Part shown: positions 5,333 to 12,153 of the stretch, one piece after another
Position numbering within the stretch: position 1 is the first letter of the stretch
Layout of the letters: every line of letters starts with the position of its first letter
Source: Pseudomonadota bacterium
GTDB lineage: Bacteria; Pseudomonadota; Gammaproteobacteria; Burkholderiales; Burkholderiaceae_C
Direction: 5' to 3'
Length of the DNA stretch: 12,671 nt
Assembly: GCA_023396625.1 (NCBI GenBank)
Contig: JAEWVY010000126.1
Location: 1-12,671 of the forward strand
Translations under genes and position numbers: made by a program
Notes under the pieces: model-generated
Seen by the model: the letters and a program-made list of their open reading frames with translations, nothing else
Told to the model about the DNA's origin: nothing
Databases searched by the model: none

Positions 5333-7114
5333 ATGTCTTATGTCGTGCTCGCTCGCAAGTACCGGCCACTCAATTTTTCGGAAATGGCGGGGCAGGACCA
5401 TGTCGTGAGGGCACTGACGAATGCCCTGACCACCCAACGTCTGCACCATGCCTACCTGTTTACCGGAACGCGTGGCGTTGGCAAGACGACGGTGTCGCGC
5501 ATTCTGGCGAAATCGCTCAATTGCCAGGGGCCCGACGGGCAAGGCAGCATCACGGCGACTCCCTGCGGGGTGTGCCCGGCCTGCACGGAAATTGATGCGG
5601 GCCGATTTGTGGATTACACCGAACTTGATGCAGCGTCGAATCGGGGGGTCGAGGAGGTGCAGGCCTTGCTCGAGCAGGCGGTGTACAAGCCGGTTCAGGG
5701 TCGCTTCAAGGTCTTCATGATCGACGAGGTGCACATGCTGACTGGCCATGCGTTCAATGCCATGCTTAAGACACTGGAAGAACCGCCCGAGTACCTCAAA
5801 TTTGTTCTCGCGACCACCGATCCGCAGAAAGTGCCGGTGACCGTGCTGAGTCGCTGCTTGCAGTTCAATTTGCGCCCCATGGCCCCGGAAACGGTGCAGG
5901 AGCACCTCGGCCGCGTGTTGGAACGTGAGCATGTCCGGGCGGATGCCCAGGCACTGCGTCTGCTGGCCCGTGCCGCCCGTGGTTCCATGCGTGATGCCTT
6001 GAGTCTGACGGACCAAGCTATTGCCTTTGGCTCGGGTGAACTGCAAGAGGCCACCGTGAGGCAGATGCTTGGCAGTGTGGACCGCACCTTTGTGTTTCGT
6101 CTGATCGATGCGCTCGCTCGGGCCGATGGCCGGGCCGTGGTCGAAATTGCCGACGCGTTGCGCATTCACGGGCTGAACGCGGCCTCGACGCTGGAGGAAA
6201 TGACCACAGTGCTGCAGCGCATGGCCGTACTGCAGGTTGCGCCGGATACCGGGGCTGGAGAAAGTGATTCGGAGGCCTTGGAAACCGCCCGGTTGGCGGC
6301 GCTTTTGCCGGCCGATGAAACCCAGCTGCTCTATAGCCTGTGCCTGCATGGTCGCAGCGAGCTGGGATTGGCGCCTGACGAGTACGCTGCGTTGACCATG
6401 GTGCTGCTTCGTCTGCTGGCGTTCAAGCCAACTGCCGGGCCGATGGAAAAAAAAAGCCTGAGACAAACACCTGATGCACCGCCGAGCGACACCCCCGGCC
6501 GCGTCCCGATGGCTCCACGCCTTGCCGACCAGGTGCAGTCTGTTCAAGAGTGCGCGAAGATGGAGCTGGAGCGGTCGGAAGCAGTTTCTGATCCGGGGAA
6601 AGTGGCCCAATCCCGAACCATGGTGCTTCCAGTCCGTATTCAGGAGGCGCCCGGCGCACGGGCAGAGCCACGGGCCGTCCATCAGGAATTCAACCACCAG
6701 GAGGTGGTGGATGGCGCTTCTGCGGGGGGTGACCTCGAAGGAGATTTCTGGCACGCGACGGTCAGTGCATTGATCGCTGTCGAGAGTATCGCGGCGCTGC
6801 CGCGGGAACTGGCGCTCCAATCGCAACTTGTGATGCGGGAGGGGGCAAAGTGGCTGCTTCGTGTTGAGCGTGAATCGCTCAATCAGGCGCTGGCGCGCGA
6901 GCGCCTGCAGGAAGCCCTGCAACATGCGGGCCACGAGGTGCAACTGCATGTGGAAACGGGCCGTGTCACTGACAGCCCGGCACGGCGCAATGCGGCGGCG
7001 GTGGCCCGGAGGCAGCGCGCTGCGGAGGCGGTGTTCCTGTCTGACCCCTTCGTGCAAGCCATGATGCAGGATTTTGGCGCGAAAATCGTGCCTGGCAGCA
7101 TCAAGCCGCAATGA
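5333..7114 (+). CDS. dnaX: DNA polymerase III subunits tau (full length) and probably gamma (slippage product)
   Basis: A 593-residue clamp-loader ATPase. It opens MSYVVLARKYRPLNFSEMAG, with Walker A GTRGVGKT (45-52), a zinc module C64/C78/C81/C84, Walker B VFMIDE (127-132) and the arginine-finger motif SRC (173-175). The AAA+ and oligomerisation domains end near residue 366. A run of nine A follows (codons 372-375), then a proline- and charge-rich linker, and from about residue 465 the tau-specific C-terminal domain (FWHATVSALIAVESIAALP, FLSDPFVQAMMQDFG, GSIKPQ) that binds the polymerase alpha subunit and helicase. Slippage at the A run would give a gamma protein of 375-380 residues. It heads an operon with ybaB (30 bases) and recR. 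No Shine-Dalgarno precedes the ATG. Confidence 0.97.
   Translation: MSYVVLARKYRPLNFSEMAGQDHVVRALTNALTTQRLHHAYLFTGTRGVGKTTVSRILAKSLNCQGPDGQGSITATPCGVCPACTEIDAGRFVDYTELDAASNRGVEEVQALLEQAVYKPVQGRFKVFMIDEVHMLTGHAFNAMLKTLEEPPEYLKFVLATTDPQKVPVTVLSRCLQFNLRPMAPETVQEHLGRVLEREHVRADAQALRLLARAARGSMRDALSLTDQAIAFGSGELQEATVRQMLGSVDRTFVFRLIDALARADGRAVVEIADALRIHGLNAASTLEEMTTVLQRMAVLQVAPDTGAGESDSEALETARLAALLPADETQLLYSLCLHGRSELGLAPDEYAALTMVLLRLLAFKPTAGPMEKKSLRQTPDAPPSDTPGRVPMAPRLADQVQSVQECAKMELERSEAVSDPGKVAQSRTMVLPVRIQEAPGARAEPRAVHQEFNHQEVVDGASAGGDLEGDFWHATVSALIAVESIAALPRELALQSQLVMREGAKWLLRVERESLNQALARERLQEALQHAGHEVQLHVETGRVTDSPARRNAAAVARRQRAAEAVFLSDPFVQAMMQDFGAKIVPGSIKPQ
6446..6474 (+). promoter_or_regulatory. 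Programmed slippage/frameshift site in dnaX (A9) with early stops in both other frames
   Basis: Codons 372-375 read GAA AAA AAA AGC, giving nine consecutive A residues at 6447-6455. The in-frame heptamer A AAA AAA (6448-6454) fits the -1 ribosomal shift pattern. A -1 shift, or one extra A in the transcript, continues AAG CCT GAG ACA AAC ACC and stops at TGA 6472-6474 (380 residues). Loss of one A gives GCC then TGA at 6459-6461 (375 residues). The site is right after the oligomerisation domain, where known gamma subunits end. No clear Shine-Dalgarno-like stimulator or adjacent strong hairpin is seen, so transcriptional slippage as in Thermus dnaX may be likelier than the Escherichia coli mechanism. 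Confidence 0.7.
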
Positions 7115-7144
7115 TTCATCTATCACGATCCAACAAGGAAACCC

Positions 7145-7477
7145 ATGTTCAATAAAGGACAGCTTGCCGGCCTCATGAAACAGGCGCAAGCCATGCAGGA
7201 AAATCTCAAGAAGGCCCAAAATGAGCTGGCCGATATGGAAGTCGAGGGCGAATCGGGGGCTGGTCTGGTCAAGGTGCTCATGACATGCAAACATGATGTT
7301 AAACGCGTCACCATCGATCCCAGCCTGCTCGCGGATGACAAGGACATGCTCGAGGATCTCGTGGCGGCGGCGTTCAACGCAGCAGTTCGTAAGGCGGCCG
7401 AGACCGAGCAGGAGAAAATGGGCAAGCTCACGGCGGGCATGCCGGGCCTGCCTGGTGGCATGAAGTTCCCCTTCTGA
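7145..7477 (+). CDS. ybaB: YbaB/EbfC family nucleoid-associated protein
   Basis: A 110-residue DNA-binding protein of the YbaB/EbfC family, small homodimers that coat DNA and are usually encoded between dnaX and recR. The family pattern is clear: an N-terminal helix MFNKGQLAGLMKQAQAMQEN, a strand region with EVEGESGAGLVKVLM and KRVTIDPSLL, then a C-terminal helix (EDLVAAAFNAAVRKAAETEQEKM). The tail LTAGMPGLPGGMKFPF is the glycine/methionine-rich ending common in proteobacteria. AAGGAAA at 7134-7140 provides a good ribosome binding site. It is 30 bases after dnaX and 13 bases before recR. Confidence 0.97.
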   Translation: MFNKGQLAGLMKQAQAMQENLKKAQNELADMEVEGESGAGLVKVLMTCKHDVKRVTIDPSLLADDKDMLEDLVAAAFNAAVRKAAETEQEKMGKLTAGMPGLPGGMKFPF

Positions 7478-7490
7478 GACAGTCGTCCAG

Positions 7491-8081
7491 GTGTCCGACA
7501 CCCACGCGCTCGACGCCTTGGTTCAGGCGCTTCGCCGTCTGCCGGGTGTCGGGGTGAAGTCCGCCTCCCGCATGGCATTTCATCTGCTCCAGCATGATCG
7601 TGAAGCCTTGCGGGTACTTGCCAGTCACTTGCTGGATGCCGATGCACGCATCCGGCATTGCGCGTTGTGCCACACATTCACTGAATCGCAGGTCTGTGCC
7701 ACCTGTCTCGATCCTGGACGCGACGCCACGCAGTTGTGTGTGGTGGAAACACCAGCCGATCAGGCGGCGGTCGAACGCACTTTGGCATTCCGAGGCCTGT
7801 ACTTCGTGCTGATGGGCAAGCTCAGTCCGCTCGATGGAATCGGCCCGAAGGAGATCGGGCTCCAGAAACTGTTTGACCGGGCGACGGACGGCATGGTCCA
7901 GGAAGTGATTCTTGCCACCAATTTCACGGCGGAAGGGGAGGCCACGGCGCACGTGATCGGTGAGGCGCTTCGCTCCCGCGGGCTGAGGGTTACACGGCTG
8001 GCACGGGGCGTACCGGCAGGCAGTGAGCTCGAATATGTGGACTTGGGAACCATAGCCCATGCGCTCGTGGATCGTCACTGA
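7491..8081 (+). CDS. recR: Recombination mediator protein RecR
   Basis: A 196-residue RecR, which acts with RecF and RecO to load RecA at gapped DNA. Visible parts, in order: helix-hairpin-helix LRRLPGVGVKSASRMAFHLL (14-33), a four-cysteine zinc finger C57/C60/C69/C72, a Toprim domain (VVETPADQAAVERT onward, with the G-K-L-S-P-L-D-G-I-GP motif), and the C-terminal block LARGVPAGSELEYVDLGTIAHAL. The start is the GTG at 7491, giving MSDTHALDALVQAL, which aligns with normal RecR N termini; no ATG is available at this point. The ribosome binding site is weak (CCAGGTG overlaps), consistent with coupling to ybaB 13 bases upstream. Confidence 0.97.
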   Translation: MSDTHALDALVQALRRLPGVGVKSASRMAFHLLQHDREALRVLASHLLDADARIRHCALCHTFTESQVCATCLDPGRDATQLCVVETPADQAAVERTLAFRGLYFVLMGKLSPLDGIGPKEIGLQKLFDRATDGMVQEVILATNFTAEGEATAHVIGEALRSRGLRVTRLARGVPAGSELEYVDLGTIAHALVDRH

Positions 8082-8106
8082 GGCAGGTCGTGCGTCATGC
8101 CGGAGA

Positions 8107-8140
8107 CGATGCCTGGATGATGGAAAAGTATGATGCATCG
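8107..8140. repeat. Inverted repeat in the recR/MAPEG gap
   Basis: CGATGC (8107-8112) and GCATCG (8135-8140) are complementary across 22 bases, and the second arm includes the palindrome GATGCATC (8132-8139). A TATGAT (8129-8134) overlaps it, so this could be a regulated promoter for the MAPEG gene. The match is short, and no -35 box is apparent. Confidence 0.25.
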
Positions 8141-8183
8141 ACGCCATAGAGGCACATATGCAAGTCAATCGATAAGGTGACCC

Positions 8184-8609
8184 ATGACAACAGGATTGCA
8201 CGTCGCGCGCTTCACGGTGGCTTACTGGTGTGTGCTGGTTGCCGCGCTGCTCCCCATTGGCTGCGCGGCGCTGGCGAAGTGGGGAGCGTTTCCTCTGGGC
8301 CGGAGCGAAGGCAGGTTCGATAACGCCCGTCCAAGGGAATGGCTGGCGCAGCAGAGTGGCTGGCGGGCGCGGGCGAACGCGGCGCAAGCCAACAGCTTCG
8401 AGGCCTTGCCATTTTTCATTGGCGCGGTCGTCATTGCGCACCAGCTGGGCGCGAATCAGACGTCGGTGGACCTGCTGGCGCTTTTCTTCATACTGCTTCG
8501 CCTGCTGTTCATCATGATGTATGTGGCGAATCTGGCAACGATCCGCTCGGCTGTCTGGGCCCTCGCACTCGGGGTGAATGTCGCCATCCTTTTTTCCGGG
8601 TATCGCTAA
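8184..8609 (+). CDS. MAPEG-family integral membrane protein
   Basis: A 141-residue membrane protein of the MAPEG superfamily (membrane-associated proteins in eicosanoid and glutathione metabolism), which includes microsomal glutathione transferases. The signature is RANAAQANSFEALPFF (about residues 62-77), matching the family's R-A-x-x-A-x-x-N-x-x-E-x-x-P/F pattern. Four hydrophobic segments lie near 9-31, 74-88, 94-113 and 119-138. A polar loop of about 35 residues follows the first helix. Bacterial members of this short type mostly lack a defined substrate. AAGGTG at 8175-8180 precedes the ATG. It lies 102 bases after recR, and the next gene follows after 118 bases, so it may be transcribed alone. 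Confidence 0.9.
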   Translation: MTTGLHVARFTVAYWCVLVAALLPIGCAALAKWGAFPLGRSEGRFDNARPREWLAQQSGWRARANAAQANSFEALPFFIGAVVIAHQLGANQTSVDLLALFFILLRLLFIMMYVANLATIRSAVWALALGVNVAILFSGYR

Positions 8610-8727
8610 GCTGCGGGACGCGCATCGGGTTGACGTGCGCGTAAACCCGCACGGGAAGTTCCGGATGCGGCGCCTCGGCTGCCCGGCTACGCTCACCGGC
8701 AGAAAATATGAGCAGGCGAGGGTGGCG

Positions 8728-9777
8728 ATGAATTCCTGGATGGCGCCCGGACGGCGTTTGTTTGGCGTGGCGGCGACATGCATGGCTGCTGGACTGGCGT
8801 GGCCAGTGCTGCGAGCCCAGCCCCGGCAAATCGCGACAAAGGTTTCTATCGCGGTGGGCGGCCGGTCGAGCCTGTATTACCTTCCGCTGGCGCTCGCCGA
8901 ACACCTGGGCTATTTCAAGGCCGAGGGGCTTGACGTATCGATCACCGATTTCCCCGGAGGGGGCCGGGCATTGAAGGCGCTCGTGGCGGGCGAGGTGGAT
9001 GTGGTCAGTGGCGCATATGAGCACACGATCGCCCAGCAAGCCAGAGGTCTGGCCTATCAATCCATCGTTCTCTTGGGACGCGCGCCGCAGATCACAGTCG
9101 GGGTGTCCACACGATCGATGCCGAAATGGGGTTCGCTGGCTGATCTGCGGGGGCGACGCATAGGGGTGTCGTCACACGAGTCGTCTACCCACATGGTGGC
9201 AAGGCTGCTGCTGCGCGGCGCGGGCCTGGTGGATGCCGACCTGAGCTACGTGGAGGTAGGCACGTCCCGCGAGGCGCTGGCCGCGCTGCGCGAGGCACGT
9301 ATCGATGCGATCAGCAATGTCGAACCGGTCATGACCATGCTGGAACTCCGGGGTGATATCAGGGTCGTGGCGGATACCCGGACTCTCAAGGGGACGCAAT
9401 CGCTGTTTGGGGGGCCCATGCCATCTGCTTGCCTGTATGCGCCGGTGACGTTCATTCAGCGCAATCCGGTGATTTGCCAAGCCCTGGCCAACGCGATCGT
9501 TCGGGCATTGAAGTGGTTGCGAACCGCTGGGCCGAGCGATCTCATCCAGGTGATGCCGCGAGGCGATCAGCTTGGTGATGCGGGTCTCTATCTCGCGGCA
9601 TTCGAAAGGATTGCCGAGGCGTTTTCCAATGATGGCCTCATGCCGGAGGAAGGGCCACGCACTGCGCTGCGTGCTTTGGCGGCGGTGGATCCCGCGTTGC
9701 GCGCCGATCGCATCGACCTGGCTGCCACGTATAGCAACCGGTATGCCCGCATCGCAAAAGCCAGGCTGCGGGCGTAG
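8728..9777 (+). CDS. NitT/TauT-type ABC transporter substrate-binding protein (SsuA/THI5-like), orphan
   Basis: A 349-residue periplasmic binding protein of the NMT1/THI5/SsuA-like fold. After the signal region, KVSIAVGG begins the first lobe. LPLALAEHLGYFKAEGLDV and ALVAGEVDVVSGAYEHTI follow, the classic core of nitrate/sulfonate/taurine-type binding proteins, and then the hinge block SLADLRGRRIGVSSHESSTH. Ligand cannot be assigned. I place the start at ATG 8728, which has GAGGG five bases upstream and gives an N-terminal export signal with an RRLFGV motif at residues 9-14 and a hydrophobic core to about 27; the twin arginine could indicate Tat export. An upstream in-frame ATG at 8578 would overlap the MAPEG gene and bury the signal. 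No ABC permease or ATPase is nearby. Confidence 0.88.
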   Translation: MNSWMAPGRRLFGVAATCMAAGLAWPVLRAQPRQIATKVSIAVGGRSSLYYLPLALAEHLGYFKAEGLDVSITDFPGGGRALKALVAGEVDVVSGAYEHTIAQQARGLAYQSIVLLGRAPQITVGVSTRSMPKWGSLADLRGRRIGVSSHESSTHMVARLLLRGAGLVDADLSYVEVGTSREALAALREARIDAISNVEPVMTMLELRGDIRVVADTRTLKGTQSLFGGPMPSACLYAPVTFIQRNPVICQALANAIVRALKWLRTAGPSDLIQVMPRGDQLGDAGLYLAAFERIAEAFSNDGLMPEEGPRTALRALAAVDPALRADRIDLAATYSNRYARIAKARLRA

Positions 9778-9785
9778 GCCCGCAG
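9766..9785. terminator. Shared hairpin between convergent binding-protein and mltD genes
   Basis: CTGCGGGC (9766-9773) and GCCCGCAG (9778-9785) form a perfect 8-bp stem with loop GTAG, whose TAG is the stop codon of the upstream gene. On the minus strand the hairpin is followed by CCTGGCTTTT, a modest T run. On the plus strand only TT follows. A bidirectional terminator is the natural reading for two convergent genes nine bases apart. Confidence 0.6.
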
Positions 9786-9786
9786 T

Positions 9787-11370
9787 TCAGCGTCGGGTGT
9801 TGCGTGCCACCTTGGTGGCTTTCTGGCTGACCGGGCGTGGCGGTGTTTTGCGAAGCGCTGCAGAACGGCGACGGGCGCCTCCCGTCTTGGAGGCGATCCG
9901 GGTTCCATGGGAGGGAAGAAACATGACGATGGCCTGGCCGTGCTTGAGGGCGGCGTTCGCACTCAGCTTGTTCCATTGCGCCACGGTTTCGGCGCCCACC
10001 CCGAAACGTTGCGCGAGCTTGGTCACGGAGTCGCCCTTGCGGGCACGGACCACCGTCCGCCGCAGCACCACCTCAGGCGCCAGTGCAACCTGCCCGTGAT
10101 CGGCCACACTGGGCGCGACATCTGCGTCGAGCCGTCCTGAACGAGGCACCAGCAGCGAAGAGCCGGCCTTGATCAGCATGCGGGGTGGAATATTGTTGAC
10201 GCTGCGTAGTTCGCTCTCGTTCATGCCGACGCGCCGGGCGGCGTCGGCAGGCTTGAGCGTGGCGGGGGCCACCCAGGCCGTCCAGCTGGCGAGCTGTCCC
10301 TTATAGGCGTCCAGGTTGCGCTGAAATACGGCCGCATTGTCCCAGGGCAGAAGGATCTGTGGTGTCCCGGCTGCCAGAATCACGGGCTTGTTGACCGAGG
10401 GATTGAGTGCCTTGAAATCCTCGGGCGCGACCTCCGCCAGGCGCGCGGCCAGCGCGACGTCGATGTCCCGCGTGATGGGCACGGTTTGAAAATAGGGATG
10501 GTTCTCGATGAGCGGCAGCTTGGCCGAGAACGCGTCGGGTGAGGAGATGAGGTTCTTGACAGCCTGCAGTTTTGGCACGTAATAGCGTGTTTCCGCGGGC
10601 ATGTTCAGTTCGCTGTAACTCAGGCCCAGACCCGCCGCCTTGTTGCGTGCCAGCGCCCGGCTCACGCTGCCTTCGCCCCAGTTGTAGGCTGCCAGCGCGA
10701 GTTGCCAGTCACCAAACATATCGTAGAGTTTCTGCAGATAGTCCAGGGCGGCGCGGGTCGATTCCAGCACATCGCGGCGGTCGTCACGAAACGCATTCTG
10801 CTTGAGCTCGAAATGCCTGCCAGTCGCCGGCATGAATTGCCACATCCCCGCCGCCCTGGCGCTGGAGACGGCTTGCGGGTTGAAGGCGCTTTCAATGAAC
10901 GGCAGCAAGGCCAGCTCTGTGGGCATGTTGCGTCGCTCCAGCTCCTCCACAATGTGAAAAAGGTATTTGCGCGAGCGTTCGGTCATGCGCAGCATGTAGT
11001 CAGGCCGCGTGGCATACCACTGCTCGCGGTCCTGTACAAGTTCGCCCGAGAGGTCGGGCATGGCGAATCCGCGACGAATCCGCTCCCAAAGATCCGCGGG
11101 AGGCTGCAGCGTCGTGACTTTCTGGGACGAGATCGATTCCAGCGCAAGCGGCTGCATGGGCCCGGTGGGACGCAGCGCATGGGGTGGCGGGCGCAGGCCC
11201 GTGTCACCTGTTTCCCGCGAATTCTGCGTTGCACCCGCCGTAGCGGCGGCATTGACGGGCTTGCTCGTGGTGGCGACCCCGGATCGAGGCGCATTGCCAT
11301 TGGTGGCGCATCCGGCGAGAACGAGCAGGCCGGCCAGACACAGAACTTTGAGGCGGCGTGGGAAGATCAT
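9787..11370 (-). CDS. mltD: Membrane-bound lytic murein transglycosylase D, lipoprotein
   Basis: A peptidoglycan-cleaving lytic transglycosylase of about 527 residues, anchored in the outer membrane. Counting from the ATG at 11370, a lipoprotein signal ends in lipobox LAGC with Cys21. A low-complexity A/T/P linker runs to about residue 85. The SLT domain holds the catalytic Glu160 (LLPFIES), GMWQFMP (175-181) and LALAAYNWGEG (224-234). After it come a degenerate LysM-like block (about 371-409) and a clear LysM (about 439-486, KGDSVTKLAQRFGV). The C-terminal 38 residues are strongly basic. I chose 11370 because it forms an ATGA overlap with the gloB stop and puts the signal at the N terminus; ATG 11388 would add six residues. 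It is the second gene of the gloB-mltD pair. Confidence 0.96.
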   Translation of the reverse strand: MIFPRRLKVLCLAGLLVLAGCATNGNAPRSGVATTSKPVNAAATAGATQNSRETGDTGLRPPPHALRPTGPMQPLALESISSQKVTTLQPPADLWERIRRGFAMPDLSGELVQDREQWYATRPDYMLRMTERSRKYLFHIVEELERRNMPTELALLPFIESAFNPQAVSSARAAGMWQFMPATGRHFELKQNAFRDDRRDVLESTRAALDYLQKLYDMFGDWQLALAAYNWGEGSVSRALARNKAAGLGLSYSELNMPAETRYYVPKLQAVKNLISSPDAFSAKLPLIENHPYFQTVPITRDIDVALAARLAEVAPEDFKALNPSVNKPVILAAGTPQILLPWDNAAVFQRNLDAYKGQLASWTAWVAPATLKPADAARRVGMNESELRSVNNIPPRMLIKAGSSLLVPRSGRLDADVAPSVADHGQVALAPEVVLRRTVVRARKGDSVTKLAQRFGVGAETVAQWNKLSANAALKHGQAIVMFLPSHGTRIASKTGGARRRSAALRKTPPRPVSQKATKVARNTRR

Positions 11371-12137
11371 TTGAATTCGTTTTTCCATTGACGCAGTGCC
11401 GCAAATTCCGCGACCTCGCCATGGGGAGCGGGGTGCCAGCGCCGGATCGCTTGCCGGACCGTGTCTTCGCGAGTGCGCAGGAAGGGGTTGATGCGCCGTT
11501 CCAGCCCGATGGTGGTGGGCAACGTGGGCTGGCCTTGTGCGCGCAGGGACTGGCAGACGGTGTCGTGACGGATCAGGTCGAGATTGTCAGGCTCCACGGC
11601 AAGGGCGAAGGCCAGGTTCGACAGGGTGTATTCATGAGCGCAGCACACGCGCGTGTCCGCCGGCAAAGCGGCGAGTGTGTCGAGCGAAGCCAGCATTTCC
11701 GCGGGCGTGCCTTCGAACAGACGGCCGCAGCCGCCGGAAAACAGCGTGTCACCACAGAAAAGCAGAGGCGCGCCATCGACGGCCGGGCAGAACCAGGCAA
11801 TGTGTCCGGCCGTGTGGCCGGGCACATCGAGCACCGTCCACGGAAGGCCGAGCAGCGCGATGACGTCGCCCCCGTGGTGAGGGACGCTGGGGCCGGGGAT
11901 GGCGTCGCGGGCCGGGCCGTGGACCGTGGCCCCGGTGGCCGCGCGCAACGCCTGCACGCCGCCGGTGTGATCGGCATGGTGGTGCGTGACTAGAATGGCC
12001 TCGAGCTGCAGGCCCAGTTCATCCAGGGCCTTTTTCACCGGCAGGACATCGCCCGGGTCCACGGCGAGCGCGCGTTGTCCATTGTGCAGCAGCCAGATGT
12101 AGTTGTCGGTAAAGGCAGGCAGCGAAACGATGTTCAT
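11367..12137 (-). CDS. gloB: Hydroxyacylglutathione hydrolase (glyoxalase II)
   Basis: A 256-residue metallo-beta-lactamase-fold enzyme that hydrolyses S-lactoylglutathione to lactate and glutathione, the second step of methylglyoxal detoxification. The dinuclear metal site is complete: H52, H54, D56 and H57 in THHHADH, H108 in VPGHTAGH, D130 in FCGDTLFSGGCGRLFEG, and H168 in CCAHEYTLSN. The C-terminal glutathione-binding part includes ERRINPFLR. Length is normal. The ATG at 12137 lacks a Shine-Dalgarno and lies ten bases after a TATAAT, so the message may be leaderless. It overlaps mltD by four bases (ATGA) and diverges from a methyltransferase gene, the same neighbourhood as in Escherichia coli (mltD-gloB / yafS). 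Confidence 0.97.
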   Translation of the reverse strand: MNIVSLPAFTDNYIWLLHNGQRALAVDPGDVLPVKKALDELGLQLEAILVTHHHADHTGGVQALRAATGATVHGPARDAIPGPSVPHHGGDVIALLGLPWTVLDVPGHTAGHIAWFCPAVDGAPLLFCGDTLFSGGCGRLFEGTPAEMLASLDTLAALPADTRVCCAHEYTLSNLAFALAVEPDNLDLIRHDTVCQSLRAQGQPTLPTTIGLERRINPFLRTREDTVRQAIRRWHPAPHGEVAEFAALRQWKNEFK

Positions 12138-12147
12138 GGAGGCTTGA

Positions 12148-12153
12148 ATTATA
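12148..12153 (-). promoter_or_regulatory. -10 box (TATAAT) of gloB
   Basis: Minus-strand TATAAT ends eleven bases before the gloB ATG. A start site 6-8 bases downstream would leave a 5' leader of only two to four bases. The -35 region is poor. The box coincides with the ATT ATA codons proposed as the start of the divergent methyltransferase. Confidence 0.6.

Noticed and set aside
5282..7501. Very long open frame (739 codons) on the minus strand opposite dnaX and ybaB
   Set aside because: It mirrors the codon structure of dnaX and ybaB, has a histidine-, glutamine- and arginine-rich composition with no recognisable motif, and both plus-strand genes are unmistakable.
8578..8727. Longer N terminus for the substrate-binding protein starting at 8578
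   Set aside because: It would overlap the end of the MAPEG gene and put 50 unconserved residues before a good export signal; ATG 8728 has GAGGG at proper spacing.
7428..8783. Minus-strand frame of 451 codons opposite recR and the MAPEG gene
   Set aside because: Product has the composition of an antisense shadow and no motif; it spans two clear plus-strand genes and their gap.
11371..11388. ATG at 11388 as the mltD start
   Set aside because: It is possible, but it adds six residues (MEKRIQ) before the signal and overlaps gloB by 22 bases; the ATG at 11370 gives a standard lipoprotein signal and an ATGA overlap. Not excluded.
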